A stretch of DNA of 64,000 bases from Gorsachius magnificus (GCA_034008185.1 CM067086.1:36283007-36347006), one strand, 5' to 3'; counted from the first letter of the stretch, positions 38,521-51,504 are shown. Numbers and translations are program-made. The notes: a model not told the origin generated them from the sequence alone.

Positions 38521-38976
38521 TACTGGAGAGAGTCCAATGAAGGGTCATGAAGATGATGAAGGGACTGGAGCATCTCGCATACAAGGAAAGGCTGAGGGAA
38601 GTGGGACTGTTTAGCCTGGAGAAGAAAAGGCTCAGGGGGGATCTCATCAATGTATATGAGTACCTGAAGGGAGGGTGCAAAAAGGCCAGAGCCAGGCTCT
38701 TCTTGGTGGTGCCCAGTGACAGGACAAGAGGCAAAGGGCACAAACTGAAACACAGGAGGTGCCATCTTAACATCAGGAAACACTTTGTGAGGGTGACTGA
38801 GCACAGGCACAGGTTGCCCAGGGAGGTTGTGGAGTCTCCATCCTCAGAGATACTCAAAAGTCACCTGGACATGGTTCTGGGCAACCAGCTCTAGGTGGCC
38901 CTGTTTGAGCCGGGTGATTGAACCAGATGACCTCCACATGTCCCTTCCAACCTCAACCATTCTGTGATTCTTTGAA
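38500..38976 (+). mobile_element. CR1 LINE, 5'-truncated 3' end
   Basis: About 475 bases match the 3' terminal part of avian CR1 (GGTTGCCCAGGGAGGTTGTG, GAGTCTCCATCCT, CAACCAGCTCTAGGTGGCCC, CCCTTCCAACCTCAACC). It ends in two 8-bp units, ATTCTGTG and ATTCTTTG (38959-38974), the terminal repeat used by CR1 for target-primed integration. CR1 is non-LTR, and nearly all copies are 5'-truncated like this one. The 115-codon frame at 38547-38894 and the long antisense frames are by-products of it. A small internal deletion relative to the consensus occurs near 38784. It is the youngest-looking transposon in the window. Confidence 0.93.
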
Positions 38977-41900
38977 TTATAATACCTTTTTTTGGTGTCT
39001 TCATTTCTTTTGTTATTTTCTCATTCATTATGCTTTACTTTGGGGGAGGGGGGATGTGGTGTTTGGTTGTTTTGGTTTTTTTTATTAAACTATGTGCTAG
39101 AAGTAATTTACTTCATTTCAGAAAGGGAGACCCACAGTTCTTTCTAGAGGTCGCCTAACTGTTGCATGTTCTGCAGGCTTAGAAGAGCTCAGCAGATTCT
39201 TCAGGAAGGTGCACTGCCTCTCTTCTTTAATGTTAGTACATTGCTTTCAAGAAACCGGGAGAAGGTCTGCTTCCCATCACAGCAACATGAACTAAGCTTT
39301 AAATGCAAAAGTAATGTATGGCATTTGGAATCCCTTGTCAGCAACAGTCCGGGTATTCAAGGGCATTCCAGTGAATGCAGAGGTACTGGGAAAAATGGGA
39401 ATTTTGAGTAGCAGTAACCCCAAGATCTGTGTGGTTGGTGGCAGCTGGAGAGAAGTATTGGGGAGGCAGTTGGAGGGAAAGGTCAGAAAGGATGCCAGCT
39501 GGATTTCTGGAAGGCCTATTTACTGCTGAGCCTCTACCTGGCAGCTTTCTGAAAAGAGCAGAGCACGGTTTTGGTTAAGGGAGCTGTGGAGGAAAGCAGC
39601 TATCAAAACATCACCTGGTCCAAAGATGAGGATGTTGAGGTCTGAGATGACCTAGGTGTGCACAGATTGTGCGCAGAGCTATGTGCTATTGGTCATCAAG
39701 AGCAAGAGAGTGCAAAGAAGAAGAGTATGGTATTTTCTTCTCTATGGCTTGCATCTTAAGTTAAGCTGAATGTTAGGGCAAATCAGCAAAGACTGATAGA
39801 ACTAATCAGTGCCATATGAGCTTTACCTTGTTCAAGTCATATAGCACACAGGAAAATCCATCAGGGTTAACTCCCATCCAGTCCTATTTAAAAGTTCTAG
39901 ATTTTTCCATCCAGACGTTTCATCGCTTTGCTCGCATAGACTTCCAAAGAATTTATCCTGAGGGGCTATTTCTTTGTTACAAGGCATTAGTTCATGCACT
40001 GCCGGTATGTCAAAACGTGTAGCTGATAACTTGGTTACATCATTAGTTATTCCTACCTCAGGTGGAAAAAAAATAGCTGTCTTAAAGTGCTGCTCAACGT
40101 GCATGTTCTGCAGATTCTCACCGAGGGACCTGTGGTTACCTCAGCCTGATGATTGCTCTGCATTCTTCCGATGTAGACACCAAGAGCTGTTGAAAATAAT
40201 TGAGACGCTTGTCAACAGAGTGGGAGACTGGACTTCATCAAAACTGTTTTAGTCTCCAGGACTGATGACCTTTTGATGGAGTTTGTTTTAGTCAGGAATT
40301 AAGTGTCCAATCCTGTATAGTGTGAAGCGCCTTCTTTGAGGTGCCGAGTATCCCTGTTTTCTCCTGCAGTTGCTCTGGCGCTAAGCATCCCTGTCCAGGC
40401 ACTAAGCACTTCGCAGAATAGGGCTTCAAACTGCTTTTGAAAGGAGAAATGAGGTTTTCACTTCTGTTTTTTTAACAATGAATTTAAATTTGAAATACAG
40501 AATTATTATGAGTAATCCTCTGTTCATCAAGAATGCAAGCTATAAAGGAAACTCATTTAGCAGATCCAAACCAAAATCACTTCATTAGCTAGAACAGGGT
40601 TATAAAGGCAGGTACTTAAATGCAGGGAAAATACGTGCATACCATTTTGCAGAAAAGAAATTCCAAAAAGAGTGCAATTCCCTGATTGTCTTCTGCTATT
40701 AATATTAGTGTTATAATAATGATCATAATGTGTAAAGAAAAATATAAGGTTTCTGAGTCATTATATGTTTCCAATTTTGTTTTTTTTTATTGCTGTAAAC
40801 TGAGACAGCTGATGAACAGCCTCTAGGGAGGAGGCAGGATCACCCTTGTTTCCTGTTCAGCCTTGCTCCAGCAAAAAGCTAATGAAAGAAAAGAACGTAA
40901 TGGCCTGGCAGCCCAGGTAAAAGGTTCATGAGAGTTCACAGGTCAATTGATTTCTAATCTTACTTTATGTTATATTTCAATCAAAAAACCCCAGCCCAAA
41001 CCAAAACCACTCCAGCGTCATGATGCAAATATGTTTGGCAACAACACCCTGTTTTTATATTGCCTTTGACAAGTAAGTGTAAAACCTCTCACAGAAGAGG
41101 GACACTATATTTATGTAAAGTGCAGCAGTGAGTGTTCTAAACAATTTGAAAAATTCTCCTGTTTAGCTACGTGAATATGTATGGTGCTATATCAGCATAT
41201 ATATGCACACACAAATATATTTCAAGGTGGAAATACTTAATTAACCTGTCTGTAAGCATAAACAGCAAATCTGCACTGAATATGTTATCAATTAACTTAC
41301 TGAAAATTGCACCGCTGACCATTTCTTTACTGCACTGTCTCAGCATGGAGAAGGGAAAGATATTAGTTGCATCACTGTAGAGCAATGAGATTTCTGTAAG
41401 TCGTGATCTGCTGGCATGTAATAACTCGATCTGCTTCATGCAGACAAAATATATTAAAAGTATGGACGAGTGAAGTTTGTGCCCCAGGGAGAAGGCAAGA
41501 TAATGCATTGAAATTGTTCAGAGGTAGTTAGATGCCTAATGGTCTAATATGTGAGCTATGTGAGGTCTGGGGTCTGGTTCTCATAAATTCTGGCTAGACT
41601 GATCCTGTAATTTCAAGCAAAGGATAAAAGCGTTAACCAGAGTCATCAGTGTTCAAGGTCCATGATGCTGGATATTATTCATGTAAAGATTCAAGAAAAA
41701 CACTAAAAGGAAAGCTCTGGAGCATATGTGTTTGTATGTGACTATATATATATATATATAAAAAAATACATGCTCTATTCTTCGTGTGCATGTGTGTGTG
41801 TGTAGATATATGCACAGAAACATGCACACAGTAAAAGTATATATAAGCACATATACATTTATACAGAAATCATGCTAACAAGTGAATAGCCAAAATAAGG

Positions 41901-43600
41901 GCTTTTTGCTTTGTGGGGTGGTGTTTTTATTTTTTTAAATCTGGTTAGCAAGTTAATCTATGGAAAGACAAAATGCTAGATCTCATTTTACTCCTGCTAC
42001 TTTGTAATATACATTTTGTATCAACAACATTTTTACACTTGGCATCTACAATTTTTTTTTAAGACAACTTGTGTTAATACATATTAGCAAAACTGGCTTA
42101 TGATTACTGCAAAACATTGTTAATGCAATGCTGATACACTTGTTTTCTCACTTTATACAGCAACTCTGAGCATATTAAACCAGTGAGGTCACTCCAGTGG
42201 CTGAATAGTTGCCACTAGAATTGTGTATTATGATTCCTGCTAAGTGTATGAATATAGCATAATGTTGCCTTAATTCACGCTTATAATTTTGCATCATCAC
42301 TGCACACTAATCAAGAATCTGCTGTCTCAAAAACTCTAGCTGTAGAATTGAAGCAAAATGGCAAGAGCAAATCATAAACGCTATCCCTTATACACGACTT
42401 GCAGGACAAAGCATAGATAAAACAAATATACTGGACTCCACAGTTTTAATTTAACCTTGTAGTTTCCTTAATTGGTGTTTAATTATATTTGTCCTGTGGC
42501 TTTCTTGTGTTATAAAATGTAGTCATTCTATGACTGTAAGGTGATCACCTGGATGTTCCTATGGGTTTCCCTAAATCTTTGAATGGGAATGGAAAGAATC
42601 TCATCTGCACCTCCCTACCTCCATACAGAATGAGCTCTCATCAGTGCCATGGGCTCTGTCTTCTCCAGACTCCAAAGAGTTAGACCCTGGGGTGGAAAAG
42701 ATCATACAGTGACAGAGGAATTCTTATCTCTTTCTTGATAATACAGTCATCTTCTCTTTCTTCCAAGTACATCCTGATTTCAGTTTTTGTCTTTCTGAGT
42801 GTGCATGGTTTGCAAATGTTTTTAGTGACTGAGCTGAATATCCTTTTGCCTTGACACATACATTTTAAATTTAAACAGAGGATGGGATAGGAAAGCAAAT
42901 CAACAAAGAAAGTTGTTATGTTACCTTCAAAATTTTTTCTTTGTCCATGATATATCCCTGTTTGCTCCTTTCGTGTTCTGTAATTAAGTATTCCCTTGAT
43001 CAACTCACATAACGACCTCCATATTCTTTGACACCAGAGGTTTGTCTGCGTAGCATGAGACCTTCTTAGATGCATAAAAGACCGAGGGGGACTTGAAAGG
43101 GGCTAGAGGATGAGTATTGCATGTTACAGTACCCCCTCAGAATTTAATTATGTGCCTTCGGAGGGTACTATTCATTCCTACAGTGTTGTCACCTGTGTGC
43201 CAGGTTTACAGAAGAAAGTACTGAGATGGTGGGTCCAGTGGGGAGGGAGCTGGAGCTGCTCTGGTTCCGTGCAACTCCTTTATCCATCTTGGGACTGTCG
43301 GAGAGAGACAATTTAAAGAATCCTGATAACACTGCTGCTTCTGAGCTGGTGTTTCCCAGGGTTTCCTGAGCAGGGTTACGCACTATGTCGAGCTTAAAAT
43401 GCTACATTTGTAGAAAAAAATGCTGGCTCTCCTGGAGACTTACTCTGGCTCCAGATCTGAACCTCTTTTTGAAAGGAGTGCTGCTTTTAACATTACTGAA
43501 AGTAGCTTTCGATATAACATTTCCACATGCGTTTTCAATTATTATTTTGAAAATTACAGATTTTTGTCAACCCCTAATTACAGGGCAATAACACACCCAT
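38977..43600. other. Intron stretch without assignable gene
   Basis: Ordinary AT-rich intron with two small microsatellites near 41743-41803. A weak antisense-MIR-like phrase (CCATTTTGCAGAAAAG, 40642-40657) is too short to call. The minus-strand 131-codon frame at 42680-43075 shows no domain. Confidence 0.5.
41743..41803 (+). repeat. (TA)n and (TG)n microsatellites
   Basis: About nine TA units at 41743-41761, then an A-run, then six TG units at about 41791-41803. Confidence 0.85.
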
Positions 43601-43609
43601 GTCTATTTG

Positions 43610-44160
43610 ACTGACTCATTTGGATGATTGTTCTGACAAAAGCAAAGCTCATCTGGCAGGTTTGTAAGGCTGAACTATCTAAAACTGCCTCTAATTTTGA
43701 GCTCTTCAACTCAAAACTCTGATTTGCACATGCGAAGATTGTAAACACATGCAAACTATGCAGTTATATGTGTGACTACTTGACCTGTGAAAACAAATTA
43801 GTTAGGATCGTACCACCTGAAAATTAGAGGTCAGATTAATGCCTCTTGGATAAACTGCCCCTTGAAATTTTAGTAGTAATTTTTATAGAGCAATTGCAAA
43901 CTATCTAGAGCTGCTTTTCAGTAATTAAATGAGTTATTTGGTGCACAATTGGCAGACTAATGAGTAATTTGAGACACTAAAAAAATCAGCTTGTATTGGC
44001 AGGATTATGGAAGGTTTAAATATTTTCAGAAGATGTTGTAAAAGCTCCCACAGTTGACCCAAAATCAAATATGTATTTCTTTCCGTTGTGACCTTTTAAA
44101 ACCTATTAGTTTCCCAAAATGCAAGATGAAACATAGATGCTAAACATAAAATAACAAACC
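43610..44160. promoter_or_regulatory. Candidate conserved non-coding element J
   Basis: A complex repeat-free block with unusually many homeodomain-type cores: CAGTAATTAAATGAG near 43920, CTAATGAGTAATTTGAG near 43957, AGATTAATGCC near 43832 and AGTAGTAATTTTTATAG near 43874. A short inverted repeat, TTTTGAG and CTCAAAA, lies near 43694-43716. It looks like an enhancer-type conserved element; this is not tested. Confidence 0.45.
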
Positions 44161-44860
44161 CAGAGCCCCACGCTGTTTCCAAGATCAGAGGTATTTTTGT
44201 ATTGTCTTCTTTCTGTCTGTCTAATTTACTCTGAGGAGAGCAGAGACTGTACTGCAATGTATAAGGGGTATCAGAATTCCTTTACGTTCCAGTGTTTTGC
44301 CTCCTCCAGGGAATGGATCAGACAAGCAGCGCACAGGGACAGCATGACCTGCAAATACTCACAAACCAAAACACAGCTGGCAGGTCTAATTTTAGGTTCT
44401 TTAGCCTTGATCATGTCCCTTTAATGTATTGAGTGGAAAAAGAATGGCGTTTAAAGTACAGGAAACGTCACAGAAGTCCAGTTCCAAATTCCTCTTTAAA
44501 TAGAGCCTCTACATTGATGTGTTTTTCCTAGACTCTGGTTTTGTTTAATTTTTGTGTGACTTTTTTTTTTTTAAATGTGTGTGAAATTTGCCAGGTCGAC
44601 AGCCCTGGAGACAGAAGTCCCCTATCAACAGAAAGGTTACAGCAATGAGAAGTGGCAATTTGCATTTCCTACAATGGCTTGCTGGTGTGCCAGAGCCCTG
44701 ACCTAAAGGGACCACCTTTAAGCTTGAGAATGTAGTTTAGTTTCCACACCTCATTCACAGCCTGGTCTTAGACAAACGGAGAAACAATAGGATTTATTTT
44801 TATTTTCTGTTGAATCTAATGGGAGGAAGATGGGGCCTCAGACCTTGACTTTTCTTAGTA
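44160..44860. promoter_or_regulatory. Candidate conserved non-coding element K
   Basis: It continues from element J with higher GC and few simple runs apart from T10 near 44562. Motifs include GCAATTTGCATTTCC (octamer-like ATTTGCAT, near 44656-44670), GAAACAATAGG (SOX-like, near 44782) and GACCTAAAGGGACC. The regulatory inference is from texture and motifs. Confidence 0.38.
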
Positions 44861-45189
44861 TCATTTTGTATGACTTTAAATTTTTTTCCAAGATGCTAAA
44901 AAAGCTGGAGATTTCCATGCAGACGTGCGATGGAGAGACTGCAGGAATTACCAAACTGCACTTTTAAAAACAACATTTTGTTATTTTCTACAGCAGGTAG
45001 TTTTTATCCCCCAGTGTCAAAAAGATCATGTTTCTAAGCAAAAAGGCCTTACATTTCAGTGAAGGCGGCTTCCTGTCTTAAAAACCTACATACAGACAAT
45101 TTTGAGGGATTGTCTTGCCTAAAAAGCTAATTCAGTGTTTTACCAGAATATGATACTGATTTGGTACTTTTAATTACAAAGACTGTATA

Positions 45190-45209
45190 AAAACTTTTAT
45201 AAAAGTTTT
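45190..45209. repeat. Perfect 20-bp palindrome
   Basis: AAAACTTTTATAAAAGTTTT equals its own reverse complement with no spacer. It is AT-rich, so chance is more plausible than for a mixed-base palindrome. Confidence 0.85.
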
Positions 45210-45299
45210 CTTGGAAAACCACATTTCTGAAAGACCGATCGTGATGATTTTTCTTCCTCAGTTTTTTCTTTTTCTTGATGTTTGAGGGATCTGCTTGAT

Positions 45300-47060
45300 G
45301 GTTTTTTGTTTGTTTTTAAAATCTTGATCTCACTGTTAAGTGTCTTGTTTTCTTAGTTTACTTTGCTTTCACTTTTCTGGAATTCCTCAAAATGTAGGTG
45401 TATGAAAAGTAGAGTGTTCAGAGTAGACAAACTAACTCTGATGTACAGCCTTGATCCCATCTTGTAAGCATACCAGCCCTGGAGAGAAATAAAATCTGAA
45501 TGGTCACTTTGCTATCATCTTATGTAGCCCACTAGGTCTGAAACTTGAGAACATTTTGCTGTGCATTGCTGGGTTACCCTGTCCTACTTACAACCTACAA
45601 GTTGATCTGGCAGCAAACCCTTTGGTTCTGTCAAACCCGTCATTCCTAGTCTAACAGATTCTTTCCTATGATCAAATGCCACCCAGCCTTCCAGGAAGGA
45701 AGTCAGAAAGGCTTTCCTGGAATCCATGTTATGAGCTCCACCCAGAACCCAGAAAAATGGGAGAAGAGGAAATGCTATGTGACTTTACTCATGTGTCTAG
45801 CCAGTCCAATCCAACCCACCAAAAATTAAAACTTATTACATGTTTTCCTTGACATTTTCAGATCATTTAGGCCGTTTCAGGTGATCGTGATCTTTGAGCA
45901 TTTGTCGGTTCATACAGGTAGAAGACAGAGAGCCCAGAAACTTTGCGGCCTTGTGGAGTGGGTAGGTAGAGAAATCTCAGCTTTCAAACTCTCCAAGTTG
46001 TCATGAACTGCAAAAAAGGAATATTGTAATTTTGCAAAATCCATTTGTATTGTTCTTTTGGTCTCCATTTTCTCTTTCCCTCAATAGAAAACCCCAGGTT
46101 GTGCATAGTCCTCCTATGGTCAGATTGAAGGAATGGGGCTTCAATTAATGCTGCTTAGTGATCTATGAAATGCAGTGCAATGGAAACAATACCTCTGAGA
46201 CAAAGTGTTGTGTTAGACTTTTAAAGTAACAGTATTCTTAGTGACAGAAAATTATCCAGCGGTCAAGAAGTATCTTAACTGCTTTGACTACTTACATTAA
46301 TTGGCATTTACTCTGCCCCATAGAGCCAGGCTCTTATTAGAGATCCTGGGTTAACAGACTCTTGTTCAGAGTCAACCCTAGCGAGCAGCTGATGGAAAAG
46401 CGGGGAAAGTAAATAGAGAAAACAGTATCAGTTTGCAAAAATTATACTATGTTAGACAAACAAGCTAAACTTTTCAGACAGCTTAGAACTATTATAAAGA
46501 TATACACAACAGAAAATACTTGATCTGATTAAAAGGTCCTACAAGTATCTAACACATTGCATATTCGCATTACGTGTGTAATGAGCTCTATTTTAAAGTA
46601 ATTTTCTTAAAATAAATAGCCAAGATCTATAGAAACTGTCAGTCTTAGGATTTTAAATATTTAGTTTCTGATCCTGAAATACAGTGTGTACCAATAGCTG
46701 CAGAATAGCAGCATAGGCTCAGTCTCAATGTCCTGTCCAGGACCTATAAGAGACAGCTAAAATCTCAAGAAAAATTTCAGGCAAAATAGATCAGGAAAAA
46801 AAAAAAAAAAGCAGCATGGTGCACATTATTTAACAGTGTTAAATAATTCTGGAGACCTTTTCTTTGAACAGCTTTAGTGCTCCCATTTGTGAGAGGGGAG
46901 GATTTGAAATTTGGCAGGTGAATGTTAGGAGTGTGCTTTTGCTTCCCTTATAAAAATGTAAGAATTTGGCCACGGTTTAAGTCTTAGCAAAAATCACAGT
47001 TCACAGATGCTTATTGAAGATTTCCTGGGTTTTGATAGCTAAACCTCCAGAAATTCTGTC
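45300..47060. other. Intron stretch without assignable gene
   Basis: No gene or transposon is recognised. It contains an A15 run at 46796-46810 and otherwise ordinary intron sequence. Confidence 0.5.
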
Positions 47061-47079
47061 TTAAATAGCCATAATCATG

Positions 47080-47610
47080 AATCCCACACCACCTCGTGCT
47101 GGTGAGACCGCACTCGTGCTGTAGAGGGACTGCGCATACTATTGCGAGGCTGCTTCAAAGAGCCTGAGATGAGAGTCAGAGCCAGGCATCGAAACAAAGA
47201 ACTATTACCCCGAACCTACGATTCCCTCTGATACCCAGGACCATGGTGGAGGAAGCTGCCAGAGCTAAATGTAGAGGGGACCAAAGCTGTCCAAGAGAGA
47301 AAGATGTAGCTTGTGTCACACCGACTGAGATATCACGAAGATGAAGGGGGGCCGGCTGAGTAAGGAGGCTGGCACTACACCAGGAATTAAGGAGACTCTA
47401 ACTGTAAAGGAATGGAGCTGGAGCACTGGGAGAAGGTGACTGAGCATTAATTGGGCTAGTAGTGGACTGGAAAGGGGCAGTTGCTGGGACTTGGACCCTG
47501 GGACTGGAGTGGGATTAGGGAAACGATGAGGGAAGAAGACACATCAGGACCAGTGAGGTGGATGATGGAGACTGGATGAAGAGATGGGACCTGACTTAGT
47601 TGCCCTTTCG
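47080..47610 (+). other. Compositionally unusual, purine-biased segment
   Basis: The first about 150 bases carry about eight CpG. The rest is strongly G+A-rich on the + strand, with recurring GGACTGG, GGGACTTGG, GGGACTGGAG and GACTGGATGA phrases that suggest a decayed minisatellite or unrecognised repeat. Flanking intron is AT-rich. There is no long open frame. Its origin is unknown to me. Confidence 0.45.
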
Positions 47611-48589
47611 CTGCAAAAGAGGAGCCTCACACCGATGCACTCTTTGGAAGGCTTTTTGTAATGACAGACATTAGAGGCAAACATTAAAATAAAAGTGCCA
47701 GCCAGCTTTACATTACTCCCCTGTGGTCCTCCTTGTCACGTAGGTGTGGGACGTGGAGGATACAGGTGACAGCACCCTGTGCTCAGTCCTTGGCCTAGGA
47801 AGGTCCACAGTGATGGAGAAGGACTGTTTCAGAGGAAGTCCTGCTCGGAGCTGGAGCAGCGCATGCTCCCTTGTTCTGTGGGGGGTGCTGCAGATGCCAG
47901 CATGTACAGGCTGGAGCATGTTCAGTACAGATGGAGTCTTTGAAGAATTTAGCTGACAAACTCTTAAATGTCTTTACTGAACTAGTGCTAATTGAAAATT
48001 TTCAAAGGTTTATAGCTTGGCCAAATGTGGGTGGATTTTCAAAGAGATGGCAAAAGGCACATCCCCGAGAGCAGGGCCATCCCTTCTCCAAATGTTATGC
48101 TTCTGTTCCAAAGCACGCTCTCCTCAATTAAATATAGTGAGAAACAACATGCCAATATTTTCTTTAATTTCATTTTCAGAAATGGCTAAATCATTTTTGC
48201 TAAAACTTTCCAAAATAATTGAGGCTTGGACAAATATTCTGCAGAGTAAATATCAATTTGGAAAGCGAAGTTTAGCAAACGGAAATACTGTCTTACAAGA
48301 GGAATACCTGTTCTGCCTAGCATAAACTGAAAGGGCAAATTTAAGGAGTCCTTCCCCAGAACTAGGAAGAGAGGGACTGGTTATAAGTTACTGCAGATTT
48401 GCAGCAGTGCTCATGAGGCCAGAATTTGTCTATAAATGTACACCTCATATTGATCAAAATGCTTCCACGGGTTAATTCAGTGCAGATATTACTAGTGCGT
48501 GATTTGTCCGTATGGAAAGGTTACTTCTGTGATGTTGCCAAATGTAGTGAGGCTTTGGCAGTTACACCGTGATAGCAAATCACCCAGTC

Positions 48590-48629
48590 ACATAAATTAA
48601 AGTTGCCTCAGGGCAGCTTTAATTTGTGT
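48590..48629. other. 18-bp stem hairpin with four-base loop
   Basis: Arms 48590-48607 and 48612-48629 pair along all 18 positions if two G-U wobbles are allowed (16 Watson-Crick pairs), around a TCAG loop. The core arms read AAATTAAAGTTGCC and GGCAGCTTTAATTT. A further AGCAA/TTGCT pairing lies outside an internal loop. It is shorter than a normal pre-miRNA stem, and no poly-T terminator follows. Confidence 0.6.
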
Positions 48630-48659
48630 ACCTAACTTGCTCAAAATATTTCTAAACTT

Positions 48660-51500
48660 CACATTGTAGAGTCAGCATGGTTTATTCCTTTGAAGTGTGC
48701 CCCATCCCCTCTCTCTTCACCCTTGGATGTGTTACTAACTTCTGTTTTTTCATAGCATACTGACCAAGTGCCCCTCTGCGTTGCCAAAACTTCCAGCAGG
48801 TGAATACTGACCCTGCGTCCGTGTTTACAAAAGAGCTACACATTCTCATTTTTCTGTTGTACCCAGAAAAACCTTACTAACAGGAATGCTAACCATCTGT
48901 GTTAAAGCAATGATGCACACTGTTGAAACTGCTGGAGAAACATTGCTTTTTGACCTATAGCTAGAATACTTACCTTTACATCCCATCCCCCACCCCTTTC
49001 TTACAGAAATGGTGGATAATACATTTCCCTTAGGGAGGATTTAAAAGCATTTTGTATTATGATGGCTAACATGTAGGCTCCTATCACCGTGGAGATGAAT
49101 AAATGAAAGCGTACTTTCACCAAAACAAAACTTACTTTCCTCCGGGTAGCGAGTTCCAGATTAGAATAGGCATCAACGTGACTGTGAATTCACTTCTGCA
49201 TTACTCACCTAATTCAGGTGGTGGGGAGCAAAGGACTCTTCTGCAGATTGGATGCCATAGACATAAACCTGAGATCCTTGAATTACAGTCTGGACCACCT
49301 AAGGTGTGCCTGACATTGGCAAATGCTCAGTGTGTCCATTGGAATCCCAGAAAACTGGCAAAGCTGTTGACCACAGAAACTAGAGATGTTCAGTTGGGAA
49401 GTGACTGTAATATAACCTGCAGAAATTAGTAGTTGTCCCAATTTCTGTGCTATCAGATTCTTTCATCTGGGAAACCAGAATGAGGGAAGCGCTCCACCAG
49501 CTTCTGTCAGCAGTGTGTTACCATCCCAGGTGGAACTGGAAAAGCTATTTGGGAAACTGGTAGAATCTTAGAAGAGAGATACACAGAAGCAATCAGTGAA
49601 GAATAACAGACGGGTATGGATTTTGTTTGCGACTAAATTGTGCCAGTTGCATACCAGAAAGTGCAAGTCAGGGCCTCCGGCCTCGGCTTTATGAGGAGAG
49701 CTGTATGTGATACAGAGGTCTTGTCGGGAGTTCAGGGAATGTGTTAAGCTTTTGTACATGGGCTCCGGGAGCTCTTCCTGTTCCAGTCTGTATTGTGCTA
49801 ATAGTCCTTAATCCTAACGGAAGATTATGTGTTTATTTTGTTAGGGGGAAGGAGATGTAATTCATTTTGACATCTGTAGCAGAAAAAAATTGCCCATATA
49901 GCCTTAAATATATTGCTAACCTTAAGAAAGGCTATGTGAGGTAACTATAAGTAGTCTGTCTCAAAGAAAGGTTCCTCACAGTTGCTCAGAAAGTAGTACA
50001 GCTTAAGGTATTTTATACCAGCCTATAAGGCACTAGACTTAAATTGGTGTGCAGTGAAACATTTAAATATACTATAGCAAATGAAATATGGTCCAATAGG
50101 TTTTTTATGGTCCGGCTATGCTTTTTCTTTTCAATCACTAGCCTGGGGCGAACAAGTCAGCTTTAAAATGTCTATTTTAGCTATGCTTTTATCACCTCTG
50201 TCTTTTAGGAAGTTTGATTTCTTTTTTCATTTCTTCTCTTTGATAAAAAAGAGCTGAGATCTCTGAATGGGTTATTTATCTCTTATGTGTAATCTATTTA
50301 TCTGTCAATAGACATGCTGCTTTAGAAGTGTTTTATATTACTAATTAATTTAATTTCACATACTGTACTCCATGTTAACACATTTTCTATTATACACTAT
50401 AATGTGATACAGGGCCCTCCCTCAGCAACCTTACCTTAAAGCTTTAATTGCTTTCCTCTAAGCCTCAGCTCATGTTTGATTTATCTGATTTCTTTGTATA
50501 AAGATTCCCTGGTTTACAACGTGTACACAAGCCATTAAATTGGTGTTGATGTTTATCTAGCAAACTTACCAACTGGTGATAGTATACATCCCTTTATGAA
50601 TTTATGACTGGGCAATAAAGAGAAGTGTCAGAAGCCCTGTTGTTGTCTCTGTTGGGTCACTCTGTTAGTTTGTGTTTAGAAAGACAACACGAGCACTTCC
50701 ACTGACTTACACAGTGAATCGAAGGATTCATGCCTGCAGTCAAAATCTGTCACGAATTTCTAGCCATGAACTGATTTTATTTTTTTTTTTCCGTTTTTGA
50801 GGGGAAAAGGTGAATAGATTGGAGAGGAGGAAAGGGGTAAGACAGCTTGAGCATGTTTGAAGGCAGCGTGGACTTCATCTGAGATACACTGTTGTTTACA
50901 TAGAGGAAAAGCTGAACCAAAATGCCAGATCCCCAAGCTATGTGAAGTTCAGAGTCTGGATCCAAGTATTGCAGCTTGAATTCTCTCTGGCTCTCAAGAA
51001 CCTAAATGTAGATACCACATATTAAAATGCATGAAAATGAATGATAGTAAATAATCAATGTAGAGTGGGAAATCTGGTCCTTTGATCTGTCAGGTTTCGT
51101 CACATAACACAAGCATAAGGACATATGGTATTTTAAAGTTGCATTTGAAGAGATGCCTACGCTGACTTTTATCCTTATTTACAAATAGTCGGCAATAAAG
51201 GCTGTAATCTTGCAGATAGCACTATGGATGTGCATAAGTCTTCTCGCACAGAGTTCATTTTAGGATTGAGATGTGATTAATATAGCTAGGAAACATTTGG
51301 AAAATGCATGCGCACTTCTGAGTGCATTAAGTGAGCCCAACATTATAGCTCTTAAGCAAAGAGTAGGTATATGTATTTATCTCTACAGGTTTGTTTCACA
51401 TCCAGAAAGCTGCATTGTTTCTGCAAAACCTCTTCATTTGCTATTTCATTGTTACATTTACTTCCCACTCATTAAAGCTCCATCCCGCTTTCCTTACGTA
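48660..51500. other. Intron stretch without assignable gene
   Basis: I see ordinary intron only. A 108-codon frame at 49103-49429 has no recognisable domain, signal or splice context. Confidence 0.5.
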
Positions 51501-51504
51501 TGGA

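Noticed and set aside
38279..38857. 192-codon and 142-codon minus-strand frames
   Set aside because: They are antisense to the CR1 element and its flank; their codons only mirror CR1 sequence.
38547..38894. 115-codon plus-strand frame as a gene
   Set aside because: It lies wholly in the CR1 3' end, which reads open in many copies without being a host gene.
40640..40700. CCATTTTGCAGAAAAG as an antisense MIR
   Set aside because: The match is limited to about 16 bases and does not continue into the GAGGTTAAGTGA part.
42680..43075. 131-codon minus-strand frame
   Set aside because: No domain or homology that I recognise, no transcript signal, and charge-rich low-complexity parts.
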